Assembly: GCA_013396755.1 (NCBI GenBank)
Contig: VWZF01004011.1
Location: forward strand, 434,907 to 498,906
Reading direction: 5' to 3'
Length of the DNA: 64,000 nt
Origin: Sclerurus mexicanus
Taxonomy: Eukaryota; Chordata; Aves; Passeriformes; Furnariidae
Shown: piece after piece, positions 13,247-25,039 of the stretch
How positions within the stretch are numbered: position 1 is the stretch's first letter
Layout of the letters: each line of letters opens with the position of its first letter
Position numbers and translations under genes: made by a program
Notes under the pieces: generated by a model
Told to the model about the DNA's origin: nothing
Database searches by the model: none
The model's input: the letters and a program-made list of their open reading frames with translations, nothing else

Positions 13247-13315
13247 AAGTTTCGTTTTGCTTCAACGACTTTGTCCCCTTATGAATTTTGTTGGTAAGTG
13301 TGAGCATTTCTCACA

Positions 13316-13320
13316 ATGGA
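13316..13320 (+). repeat. Right target-site duplication of the solo LTR (ATGGA)
   Basis: Exact copy of 12922-12926, immediately following the CA end of the LTR. Confidence 0.85.
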
Positions 13321-16300
13321 GAAAGACTTGTATGCATGTTCAACAGGACAGTCACAATGTCATATGATAGTGCTTCTAGGGCAAACTCTGCCCCTTTCAG
13401 GCATCTAACAAGGAAAGGATAAAAGACTTCAAATCATCAGTCTTTCACCCCACTAAGAACCAATAAGGGTCACCTTGTCAGTCACTGACAGATCCTACTG
13501 ATGGCTACACTTAGCTGAATTAACCTAACTCTGACTCCGACCAAGATCTCAGTTTCTATGACTCCTATTGGAAACCTCAGACTTAATCTCAAAATATGCA
13601 AATCTGATTGAATTTTCAGTGGGATCTGGACAGGTTTGAATTTGGTCTACATATAATTTAGGTTAAAATACTCCCACACACTTCCAAATCTTCCTGCAAG
13701 GCACTCCTGAGGGAGACATATGCTGTCTTGGCACTGTAAGACCTGATGAGAAGTATTAGCAAAGTCAGTAAGAGGTGAACTCCATTTTTCCTGAGTGCAT
13801 ATGGACAAGTGAAGGGCAGAGAGGACATGGGACAATGTGTAGTTGTGGCAGATGTTCTTGTCCAAGTAAAATTAGGTGCCAGACTCTGACTGCCAGCACT
13901 CAGGATAAAGCAAAACCCAGTAAGTCCCTATCCTGCTTCACTTTTCTGAGAAATAAACAAGAAATCACTCAACTACAACCCATAGATTGTGTAGCATATG
14001 CAAGAAGGAAATCGAACAGTTGCCTAATCTGCCATTAGAAAAACCATGGAGTTCATTTTTTGTGATGTTTTTCTGGTAGCCTCTAGAGGGATTCCAAACT
14101 GTCCTGAATACCATCTGGATTCCTAATGCTCTGTATTCTTAACTTAATTTCTCAGAAAAGGAATGGCTCTGTCTAAAAAGGCTCACACTTTTGGAATACT
14201 ATTTCCTAGAAAGAGGCACCACAACAGACTCTCCTCAGATTACAAACATCCAGCTAGTGGTCAAAAATATTCCAATGCCTTCCTCATCTCCATAATTTCT
14301 GTTTTTAATATTCCCTATCCCAGCAGATGGGAAATCAGACAAAAAATAAAATCAAAATGCATTGATATTTATCTTAATGGAACATCTTCATGGTATGGAA
14401 CTAAGTGTAAAGGAGAACACACAGTTACAACGGCATCTTCATGACAGAGTTAAAGACAACAATAATTCAGTAGCTCAGTCAGCAGCAACACATTCACAAC
14501 TAAGCCAAAAGACAGATGTCTTCAGCTTTGTGGCCTTAGTGTATACAACAGCTCACCTCCAGCCAGCCAGCTTGCTATTAGAGGAGGTGGGGTTTTGCAC
14601 CCTTGCACTCAATCTGCACTCAGCACATATGACTCTTTTACACATTTAGCTATGACTTTGAGGTTATGTTAAACAGAAGAAAATAATATCAAACATATAG
14701 CAGAACATGAGCTGTTAGAGGCTTAGCATGCACATCCATCACTATCCAAGAGTGTCTATCTGAAAGATGTCCAAGCAGAGAGGGTGAGTTCTGACTGGGA
14801 GTTGTCATCTACCTCCTACACTTGAATTTTGACATGGATTGGTTTGACCTTTGCTCAGTATTACCTATCCTGAGATACTGAGTCAAGAGGTAAGAAGGTT
14901 TGGTATATCTCAAGTTAATGCTAGATAACCATCTGGCATTAGATGGTGCTCAGTGTTTAAAGGTTAAACCTTATCTGACCAGCCTCAGGACAATGCATTC
15001 AAATTTTGGATCAAAGAAAGTGAGATAAACCTCAAAAATAAAAAGGAGTTTTCCACTTGATACAAATCTAGATGTCAGGACCAGAAGGAGACATAAGGAA
15101 CACAAAAAAAATCGTCATTTCAGTATTTGTTTTTTATTACGTTATTTTGGCAGGAAAGAATACCTCTCCTCCTCCTGTTTTATGTTGTCTTTATTTACCG
15201 CTGAGTGAAATAAAAAATACAGATTTAAAAAAAAAAAAAAGGCTTCCTTGTATTTTACTTCTCTTTTATTGCATTTTCTTTTTGGATTTCTACATCATAT
15301 CTTCAAGTTTTTCCTCTGTTTTTGGCAAAGCTACCAAAAGATAACAAGTGGAACAGACATTTCAGTGCTGCAGGAACTGATTAATTCCAAATGAAGCTAC
15401 CTTTGATATGGAGTGTCTTACAAAGTAATCCTTTTTTATTCTGCTAGCTCCACTATTCAATTTGCAGACCTGAAATGAAATAGATGTATAGTTTTCTGTG
15501 TGTCAAGTGTGACTTCAGAAGAATTAGCATGTTTTATATTTTTTTTTAATTTTATTTCATCAATCCTTAAGGGATATTTTGGGAACTGTTAAATGTGTGT
15601 ACTTTATTATAATAAAGAACTGTTGAATTAGCAGAGGTATAATTTACCTCTTCTAGTCTACATCAGAATTGCTATATTACTATCCTGTAAACATACTGCA
15701 GTAACTGCTAATGGTGAATCTCAGATTTAAGTGACAGAATCCTCAGCAGTTGGCCTATGGAGAAGCTCACTCCTGGTGTCATTGACACTGAGGAATTCTC
15801 AGGAATACCACAGCGAAATGAAAGAAAAATTTTTTTGTTTATGCACTTACAACATGAAGTTGCATAATTATATAAACTACAAATGCAGTAAAGGTCTTGA
15901 ATAATGGTGAGTGTGTCCAATTCACAGGATTTTTTATTTGCATTTTTTCAGTCCTTATAGCTTTGCATTTGAACTAAAGCAGACGTAAATTACTACTGTT
16001 CTGATCTGGTAGCATTTCAAGATACTAACTAGGAAAGAGATATAACAAGTAATTATGCAGCTTATATTTGTGACGTGATTGACAAAAGTGCTGTGAAAGG
16101 TGGGGCAATATAGGTTAGTAGTCACAGCATGCTTACAAGACACATAGCTTTGAAAAAATTATGGAATGTATTTTCTTGTTATATTTCATAAAAATGTATT
16201 CCATAGATCTGCTGGCTTACTACAGGCAGTACATCAGCCTGCCACCCTTTATTCTTTTCTTCTGGCACATAAAATTTCTACATTTCCTATATATTTTGGC

Positions 16301-16865
16301 AATCACAGGGGTGGTATTGAAAACCAGGGAAAAGTATCTTTTCACATTTACACTGCTTTATGCCAGGAGACTTGTCATCTAATATTAGACAGCTGATTTA
16401 ATATTTGACACAGATTAGTAGTGCCTTAGATTTAGCATCTCTCAACCCATATTTGTCCATTAAATATCTTTGACTCTTTTGTAATGCAAACTACCTGAAT
16501 GGTAGTTTCTCAGGTGTACAGAATTGTTCATTGTGTCAGCATCAGTGTGTCAGCATCAGTATCTGATTTTGCTTTTGGCTGTGGCAGTAAATGGACCTGA
16601 AACTACCCTCTGTGCTAGCTGAGACTTTCTTGAAGAAGAAGAAAAAGCGTTCTTTTTTTTTTAGCTTTCTTTAGTCTTTGTTATCACTAAATAGTAGCTT
16701 CTACTTCCATATAATAACATGGAAATGCAGGTAATTAAACCTAAGGATTGAAAAATATTCAGTGCTCAAAAGAAAGCTGCAAGAGAAACCATTGAAAGGA
16801 AAAGAGCAAGTGCAACTGGAGAAATTAATAAAACTTGACCAGTGGAATCTTTCAGATAAGATTCC
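13321..16865. other. Unique non-coding DNA, no gene seen
   Basis: AT-rich unique sequence. Contains an A14 run at 15227-15240 and the 14-bp tandem duplication at 16533-16560. No exon or known transposable element is recognised. Open frames are short and without familiar motifs. Confidence 0.55.
16533..16560 (+). repeat. Exact 14-bp tandem duplication
   Basis: The unit GTGTCAGCATCAGT occurs twice head to tail (16533-16546 and 16547-16560) with no mismatch. It is a small recent slippage product and probably variable between individuals. Confidence 0.9.
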
Positions 16866-17650
16866 TGAGAAGTGGGCCTGCATGAACCTCATGAGGTTCA
16901 ACAAAGCTGAGTACAGGGTCCTGCAAACGGGTTAGAGTGATCCTTGATACTGGTACAGTCTAGAAGTGAAGAGATCGAAAGCAGTCCTGCTGAAAAGGAC
17001 TTGAAGTACTGATGGATGAAAAGCTGGGCATGAGTTGACAACGTGCAATTGCAGCCCAGAAAGCCGGTCAATATCCTGAGCTGCATTAAAAGCAGTGTGA
17101 CCAGCAGGTCAAGAGAGGTGATTCTGCCCCTCCACTCTGCTCTTGTGAGATTCCACCTGGAATACTGTGTCCAGCACAGGGCACCCCAACATAAGAAAAA
17201 CATGGACTTGTTGAAGCAGGACTAGAGGAGGCCCATGAAGATGGAGCACCTCTCCTATGAAGAAAGGTTGAGATTATTCAGCCTGAAGAAGAGGCGGCTC
17301 TAGAATGACCTCATTGTGGCCTTTCAATACCTGAAGAGGGCCTACAAGAAGGCTGGAGATGAATTTTTCACAAGGACATGTAGTGATAGGACTAGAGGGA
17401 ACGACTTTAAACCAAAAGAGGGTAAGCTTAGATTAGATAGTAGGAAGAAATTCTTCACTATGAGAGAGTGGTGAGACATTGAAATAGATTGTCCAGAGAA
17501 GTTGTGGATGCCCTAGTCCTATTTCAAGGCCAGGCTGAATGGGGCTTTGAACAGCCTGGTCTAGTTGAAGATGTCCCTGCACATTGTAGGAGGGTTGGAA
17601 CTAGATGACCTTTAAAGGTCCCTTCCAACCTAAATTGTTCTATGATTCAA
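16866..17650 (+). mobile_element. CR1 LINE fragment, 5'-truncated, plus strand
   Basis: The 3' part of a CR1 element in forward orientation. The left end begins within the reverse transcriptase region; the reading NLMRFNKAEYRVLQTG at 16885-16932 is followed by a stop at 16933. Further right, the open frame around 17043-17225 keeps REVILPLHSALVRFHLEYC, a typical CR1 RT C-terminal segment, and more stops follow. The 3' UTR ends in CCTTCCAACC and the tail TTCTATGATTC at about 17638-17648. Several frameshifts and stops show that the copy is old and dead. Its 3' half is of the same general type as the copy ending at 29760. Confidence 0.95.
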
Positions 17651-18617
17651 AATTATATGGAAATTCTCTAGGCTCTGATATATTGAACAAAGTGAACCTC
17701 TTGGGTTATGACTTGGCCCTAAATTAGTAGAATATTTAAAATAATGATAATATTGTTCAACATGGATTCATTTAATTTGAAATAGGACTCAATACCTCAT
17801 AAGCACTGTAAAAGTGAGAGCTGCTGGATGTGATTTTATAAGCTCAAGCTCAGTGATTTTTGTGTCTCTTTTCAATGTTCATCTTCCTCACTACACACTG
17901 AGGGTACATAATTGACTCAACCCAGATTGCACAGATAGGCAGCCTGAGATCTGCCTCAGTGCACACCTGCAACTGCAGACTTTGTGCCAAAGCTGCAGGC
18001 ATGTTCAGCAGATGGCTGGGAGCTTTTAGAGGTTGATGGAACACATGAAGCCATTGTCAACATCTATACACAGACAAGTAAGAGAGATTTTCCCTTTCAC
18101 ACACAGCCAATCTATTTGGAGAATTTAAAAAAAAAATATCCAACCCAAACTTGGTAGAAAAAATAGGATACTGACACCAGAAATGAAACTACTACAGGAG
18201 TCTTGTACTAAAGGCTACCCCCAAATACTCAGAAGTAGCTCTGAGTTGCATTAGTGTTTTCACGTTTGTATTCATAGTCCTCTAAAAGTCTTACTGATTC
18301 TTTTTCTTCTTTAACTTCAGACAGTCACGTGCCTGTGAAATGTTTTGCATGACTTGGGAGGGAAGTACACTCTTCTGCTTTTCTATGCTAGATTATTAAT
18401 TATGTTAAAGACTTTTCTGCCTACTAATGAGAGAAGGAGAGGAACTTTCACCAAGAGCTTTTCTTTGAAGTGAAAATCTTTAGTAGAGCCCTCTCATTTC
18501 TAAGGATACTATAATCATCTTGATGGGATGAAAAAAAAAAAGATTCTGGCTCTGTACCTATCTTCTTCCCACTCTCCCTCATTTTCCCTCTCCCTCTCCT
18601 TCATGCACATGTGCAAG

Positions 18618-18650
18618 TGCACATACACACCCACACACACATACACACAC
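18618..18650 (+). repeat. Imperfect (CA)n microsatellite
   Basis: A run of CA dinucleotides interrupted by CATA and CCCA variants. Short and degenerate. Confidence 0.8.
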
Positions 18651-19304
18651 TCTTTGTCTCTCTAGCCTATGGAAGTAGCAACCTACAATGCATGTATTTT
18701 TTGAGCTGCATATTTACATCCCCACAGATGCAGTTATTTTTTTTCAAAATGGCTCATACCTGTAATGCATACATGCCAGTACTTACACACCATACTTCAA
18801 GGACTTCACTTTTGTTATTTTCAGTACATTTTTATGGTTTTGACCTTTATTTTCTGCACACATCCAGTCAGATCTTTTGCAAATGAATTTTATAAACACA
18901 AATATTTGCACTAAAGGAATCTGGAGTTATAAACACCCACACACAAGGATGAATAAAAAATTTAAACATGAATACTTTGCTATGGAAATACTTGCATTCT
19001 TCACTCAGGGAATAAAATCTGCATCTTGTCTGACCACCTCCAACCAGACAGCACAGCTTGAGTTACAATTATGCAGCATAATTCCCTGTGATAGAAGTAT
19101 AGTGAAAATAATTAATTCAAATGCATTCAGATAAATAATTTTAAAGTAAATGCATATTGCTGGAGGATGCTCAGCAAGCAGGAAAAAAGCCCAGTAGTCT
19201 AATATGTTATTTCTTGGGAATAGCTCTGTCTGCCCTTAGGCTGATATATTCTTTGGGAACACTTTAATGCAGTTCTTATAATTAGCAAGTACTTCATAAT
19301 CACC

Positions 19305-19775
19305 TTCGAGAGAATGAAATCTCTCTGTAGCACTCGGATGTATTTTGCAGGCATCGAAGCGTACGTGGTTCTTGTATCAGCAGAACAGAGGTTGTAGGGC
19401 ATGATGAGGGGGCTTTAAAACATTACCAGGAGGCATCAACATCGGTTCCCTGTAGCAGACTACATCTCTCCGAGAAATACTAGTGAAATCCTGCTCTCAC
19501 CGAAGCCCCTGGGCATTTTGACAGCTGCTTCCCCAGCAATCCATCTAGGGGAATGGCTTCATTTGCATTGTGCAGCGGCAGGGCGGGGAGCGGAGTGGTA
19601 TGTGGGGACAAAGTCAGGTGCTCCTTCCCTTACCTGGATAAGGTCACACGTGGGCTGGGTCCCTGCCTGGGGAGGCAGCTGGCGGCTCTCTCCCGGCCAT
19701 TTCCCTTGTGCCCTTTGGTCAATCCTGTTCTGCTCTGCACACCCCTCTCCTACTCACACCCCGAGGCTATGATGT
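19305..19775. other. Local CpG- and GC-enriched patch
   Basis: I count about 15 CpG sites here, including clusters near 19355-19370 and 19570-19595 (GGGCGGGG and GAGCGGAG words), whereas most of the window has very few. It is too small and too poor to call a CpG island. It might be a decayed island, an enhancer or an unrecognised GC-rich repeat. Two overlapping open frames of 83-84 codons in different frames match no family I know. Confidence 0.45.
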
Positions 19776-21284
19776 CTACAGGCAAAATGTGTTCCTTCAA
19801 ATAAGATTAACTGCCTGTGATAGTATGAAAAGATAACCATGCTGTTTTTAACTCTTTGAGTGTCCTGGGATAAACTGTCTATGGGAGACCCCCTCCAGCT
19901 GCCACTGCTGCTTGTCAGTATATCTTCTATTGAGTTGGTGTGCCGAGAGATGTAAAAACAATGTCTGAATATCAATCTCATATGTTGTCATGCTTGGTAA
20001 TTATTCTGTCAAGTGTCTTAAGAGAGGAGAGAGCAGTAGAAACAGCTGTGGAAAACAGGGCAAGGACTATTGTTCTTGTAAATGTCTTTGAACTTGATGT
20101 TCAGTAATTGCATAGCTGTAAGGAGGACTAGAGTTTATAAGACAATATTTCTTTTCATTGTAAAATTGGCATGGTGAAGGAAATGTCTAGAAAAGAAATT
20201 GAGTGAAAATTTTACTTCTGATACTGTTTGTCAGGTGTTTGAGAACTTAAAAAGAATAGATGACTAAAAAAATCCCAAAACTGTTTTAATGCAATTTTTC
20301 CACATCCTTTTTCTTTTTTTTCTCTACAGACTTCAATTTGATTAGAGAGGGTCAAACATTTACAAAATGCATTACTTGATTACTGATCACTCTCTGGACC
20401 CCATGGATCCCTCTACATCCTTCTGCTAGTAAGAATCTCCAATAAACTCTCTATTCCTCATTTTTAATCAAAGAAGACTTTTATGACATTTCATTTTAAA
20501 ATATGTTTACCTGAAATAATTTCTCACAAGTGATCTACAGGATTTAGACTGCTCAAGAGCATTCTGAATGACTCAGACTGTGATAGTGATCTATGTCTCA
20601 AAAAACCAGAGCAAAAAATGTATAACCAAATGTCTCTGTGGTAATCTGAGTAGACCAAGCCTGCACCTTGTGTATAATAGATAATAATATAGCTCTTTGA
20701 TTTTCAGTAGAATTTCTAATGCAGTCATGTTACAGTGTCATTCAACAACTACAGAAATACTTGGAGAGAAATGTTGAAGACAACTGAACAAAAACTAGGC
20801 AGTATTTTTATTCTACTAAAATGTTAAAGGGATCTTTGTTTTTCAAGTACCTGAAAGTAGCTAGTTAATAAGGTGATTTGTTCATGTTGGAAGTTGAGGG
20901 GAAGAGCATTTGTAAGATTAACCTCTCATGCAAGGATAAATTAGATTAATGGTTTACAAAATGTTCCGGGTAAAGTAACTTACCTGCAGGGTTTTATGTA
21001 GGAAGGCATGTGAGAAGTCTGTTTGCAGTACTGCAGGGTTGGCATGCACTGCTTATTTAGATTCTACCTGCGAAGCCGGTAGTGATTTCATGCCATCAGA
21101 ATGAATTTGGAACAGAATTCATTGCTCTTTCCAAGAGAGGTAATTTGTGAGAAGCCCTCCTGGTGCAGGTTAGACTTGTTCTTTCTTTAATCTCCCCACT
21201 TTTTGAACCATATGCTTTCGAGGATGATGATATAAGGACATTGAAGAACTTTGGTCAAAGCGTAAGACCAGATTCCTAAGACCT

Positions 21285-21315
21285 AGATTCTTTGTAGATT
21301 CTTTGTAGATTCTTT
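21285..21315 (+). repeat. 11-bp tandem array, 2.8 copies
   Basis: The unit AGATTCTTTGT is present at 21285-21295 and 21296-21306, followed by a partial copy to 21315, without mismatch. Confidence 0.88.
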
Positions 21316-21715
21316 CTCTCCTGTATGGCCTGGAGCTCATCATCTAACTTTTTATGTGCCTCAAATTAATCTACTCTGAAATTGTAAAATTTGTCCATAT
21401 CCCCAGTAGGCAGCTGATATTAAAATTTATTTTTACTGCAGGACATGACATGTACTATGAACAAGAGGAGGATGGGAGTTTCACTTCATCACTGTTTGTA
21501 TCTCACTTTCAAATTAACAGTTCCTAAAGTGTAAGTTGAAATGAACACAGTTCTGCGACCTGCCAAGCAGCTACATATTCCTCTGAGGTGGCAGTAGAGG
21601 CAACTGAACATCTCCTGTGAAAGCCCAGAGAAACAAATCCTACTAATAGAGCAGAGTCGGTGTAGATACACACACACATAGATATATACATATCTATGCG
21701 TGGATATCAGTCAAT

Positions 21716-21750
21716 TGCCCTGATAAGCCTAAATCATTCTATGATTCTAT
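21716..21750 (+). mobile_element. Orphan CR1 3' terminal piece
   Basis: Only the end of a CR1 element is recognisable: TAAATCATTCTATGATTCTAT, broken here as TAAATC plus ATTCTATGATTCTAT, with a weakly matching GCCCTGATAAGCC before it. The octamer tail agrees with the CR1 consensus seen at 17638-17648 and 60841-60860. This would be an extremely 5'-truncated insertion on the plus strand. A chance match to the short tail is possible but less likely, given two consecutive octamers in phase. Confidence 0.6.
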
Positions 21751-24700
21751 AAGCTATCTAACATTCAGGCAGAATTGTTTCAGCTATGGGTTAAAACGGC
21801 TATATAAGTCAGAGATTTCCCTTTGCAATCCCAGCTATGATAGAGAATGCGTATGGAACTTATCTTCTTAAGTACAGGAGAAGTAAAGAGCAGTTATCCT
21901 GTGCCCTGTCTTCCATTTTCAGGAGTGCTTTTCCAGAGAGTTATTGCCATAAGCAGGTCTGACTTCCCACCCTAGATGAAGATGACTGTGCTTTTCTTAC
22001 CATCTGTTTTCTACTTTCACAGCTTTCAAGGGGTACAAGGAGACCTTTCAGACTGTGAGCCTTGGTTGTGGACATTGTTTGCCATGAGACCAATTGCCTG
22101 GGGCAGCAAGTTCTAGAAACTTCCATTTTCTCTTAGTACAAAGGGCTGTCATTGTCTCTTCTGCTCAGTCATAAATATGTCTTGCACATGTGGCAGGGTT
22201 GAATACAGACTCTAGCTGTATGGCAATAAAACTATCTTCAGATTGGAACTGTCCATACTTATTAGGCTTATAATACCTTCTCATAATCTGTAACAATAAG
22301 CTTGATACAATCATCAAAAATTCATTAAAATGGACTCTAAAATACTCTATAGATTACAATTTTTCCCACTCGGAGGTCCTAACCTAGCTCTCGTTCAAGC
22401 TGATGCAAAGTAAATCGCTACCCTTGTGTGATCTTATTTTTGTTAAGTAATAACAGAAGCAGTAAGAAATTTAGAGACTGACATTCAGACCAGTTCAGTA
22501 ACCAGGGTTAGACCCTGCACCGAGACCATTCTGTGTCATATTCAGTAACGTTTAAATATAATGTAGTATGATGCCTTTTAAAACAGTCACTCCTTGCATG
22601 CTGTTTTCAAGCCAAGCACCCATGAATGAAACTTCAGTGGTGAAAAAACTAGCAAAGATTGAAATAGTAAGCCAAATTATCTCAGACTATCACACCTGCA
22701 TGACAACATGACTTGTCTCAAGATGTCTTGGAGATGAGTACCAAACAGATGTTCACTGCTTTTTCCCAATAACCCTTTCAAAAAGAAAAATCAAAGGGGA
22801 TTGGTATTTAAAGAGGAACTCATGCAACACTGTAGGATCAGCCCCTGAATATATGTCCACACAACTCTGTAAACACTTTTAACTGAGGAAGAAACATGCC
22901 CCCCACTTCTTTTCCTACTAGAATAATTGCAGTGTATTAAGACATACAAGGTAGGTGAGAGCAAATCTTGTTTGGAGTTCTCATTTCAGCTGCACATTAT
23001 GCACTTGCATAGTAATATATTCAAACTGACAGCTTCATTATGGATAATTAATCTAAATTATGTCTAGACATACATTTGCAACAACAAGCATCACAGAGAC
23101 TGCTTGGTGGCTGACTGCTCACAGGAATTAAACAAGAAAATCCTAGACTTAAACCTTACAAATAAATGGTTAAATTGAGAAACCAAGGAATAAATGAGTT
23201 TAGGCCATGCTTCAGGAACAATACCAAAATCTTCTCCCTAGAATTTTTCTACTTTACATGTTTCTTCAACAGTCTACCATTTTAATTGTCATCCCCTCTG
23301 CTGCAGGGATGCAACCCTGATGTAATGCTACCACAGGCTCAGAACCCTACACAAGATTGTAGGGAAGTTACAGCAAGCCATAGAAAGCATTACGTGATTA
23401 CAGCTTCTGTGAAGTAAAAGTGCTTGGATATGTCCATACTTAGAAAGAATACTGTGAATCTCCCATGGTTATTTTCAGTCAGGTGTGTCAGGAATCTTAG
23501 CTATTGTTTGAGCATTAGTAAAGTTACAGACATAAATTTAGTGCTGTTCCACCATTAGTGGTGATGGCGAGAAAAGGACGCTTGTACTTCACAATGTTAT
23601 TATTTATTATTTGTAAGGACAAAGGCTTTAGGAACAAGGATTATTTAGCCCTTTTCATCTACAGATATTTTCATTATCCAGCTATAAAAAATCCAGAACA
23701 CTGCCAGTGAATCATGCAATTAATAGTAATTTTAAAGACTGACTGTATACAGTACTTCATCCTAAACTAACTGCAAGGGAAAAGCTTGCAACTGCAGGGA
23801 AAGGGACAACATATCAGAAGTTTCACAGTAGCTGTGATTTTCAGTAGAGCTCTCCGGGCAGCTGAGCACACAGGAGACACTTAACTTGATGGCTACACCA
23901 TGAGAGGATTCTCCATGTCACCAGAAAGCACCTTGCTGCTGTGTCATGGCAGCATTCCCCTGTGCCAACACCTGGACAGCATGTTCCCAGCTCCAGAGGA
24001 AATTAAATGCTCTCTACCCTACTGTGGGATTATGGGCAGTGGAGGAACTGCCTCTGCCAGCCCATTTGATTTTGAGATCTCCACCTGCTGTAATGCAGCC
24101 TTCATGCAGCCATCCAGAAGGGCTGGGGAGGGCTGAGGGAGGAAAGTGGACTGAGGCCAAGTAAGGGAAAATTGGATTCTGGGCAGGAGAAATGTGAGAC
24201 TTTAGACGGCTTCAGCTCCAGGACTCTGTGTCCCACTGTGTTCTGGAAAGCACTAGTGATTTTTACCCTTGAGGAGACCCACAGCAGTAAATTCAACTCC
24301 TTGACTTACCTTTTTTCTCCACGGTGAAGCAGGAAAAATTAATATGGGCACAGCCCTCAGTAACATGTCTAAACAGCTCTCATTCATCTGACTCAGAGGG
24401 CAGGCAGAGCTACCCTCTGTGCAGATGTGCCTGCAGATACACCAGGTGGAAACAGAGCAGTGCAAGTATTGTACATGTCCTACAGAAATAGGGATAAGAA
24501 TGATGGCAACATAGAAAGGTCAAATTAATTTCTTAAGTTACCCAAAAGGCCCATGTCAAACATGCCCTCTGAATTCTGGGTGAGTAGCTGCAAGTGCAGC
24601 AGAGATTTGCCTTCTGAAAAACTATTGCTGCTGCCTTTAATAAATGCTTGAAGTACTCTGTCAGAAGTGTTTAATAGTTATTTAGAAAGCAGAAGTAGAA

Positions 24701-24778
24701 ATGTGAATGCATGGGGTTAGTTAGCCACTGCTCGATGCTGGCTTGCATTTCTGGTCCCTGCTGTTAAGGGAGGGTAGG
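21751..24778. other. Unique non-coding DNA, no gene seen
   Basis: No recognised repeat or exon. The stretch 22975-23110 contains CAGCTG, ATTATGCAC and TAATTAATC words in otherwise clean unique DNA and is a possible regulatory block. The stretch 23900-24300 is somewhat GC-richer, with short open frames of no recognisable kind. Confidence 0.55.
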
Positions 24779-25039
24779 AAATACTAGAGGGGTTTCAAAG
24801 GGGAGCCACAAAACTAGCTTGTGGGCTGCCAGGCAGACTGTAGGAGGGAAGGCATACAGACCACAATTTATTCAGTTTACTGAAACAAAAAGAAGCCTGA
24901 GGTGATTTGGGTGTATTGTACAAATGTTAGCACACAGGACCTATCCAAGGGTATCTGAGAATAGAGAGCTTTTAAACTTTTACTGATAAAGACAAGATCC
25001 AATCACTGATAAATGTCCTTCAGTGGGAGAAACTCCAAA
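24779..25039 (+). mobile_element. Ancient CR1/L3-like LINE remnant
   Basis: The order of words follows the CR1/L3 3' coding and UTR region: GGTTTCAAAGGGGAGCCAC, then TTATTCAGTTTAC, then GAAGCCTGAGGTGATTTGG, then ACAAGATCCAATCACTG. The phrase TTATTCAG followed by an AAG-rich segment and GG(T/A)GA lines up with TTATTCAGCCTGAAGAAG in the CR1 at 17.3 kb. Divergence is high, so the insertion is much older than the other copies. The assignment comes from word order, not from a scored alignment. Confidence 0.5.

Larger units (their letters stand above)
12927..13315 (+). mobile_element. Solo LTR of an endogenous retrovirus, 389 bp
   Basis: The unit begins TGTTAGAAAT and ends ATTTCTCACA. These ends are inverted repeats matching at 9 of 10 positions, with the canonical TG...CA termini. 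It is flanked by exact ATGGA duplications. Inside, in the right order for an LTR, lie a CCAAT box (13120-13124), a TATA box (13162-13169) and an AATAAA signal (13241-13246), with a CT-rich start to the transcribed part. This defines U3, R and U5 on the plus strand. No internal retroviral region or second LTR is present. The copy is therefore most simply a solo LTR formed by recombination between two LTRs. The class is uncertain; ERVL is my guess from the 5-bp duplication only. It encodes no protein. Confidence 0.9.
17651..21715. other. Unique non-coding DNA with a CA-rich stretch and a CpG patch
   Basis: Mostly AT-rich unique DNA without a recognised gene. It contains the CA-rich segment at 18618-18650, the CpG-enriched patch at 19305-19775, a strong 3' splice-site-like tract ending in CTACAG at 20325-20330, and the 11-bp tandem array at 21285-21315. 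I found no exon that can be defended after the acceptor-like site. Confidence 0.55.
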
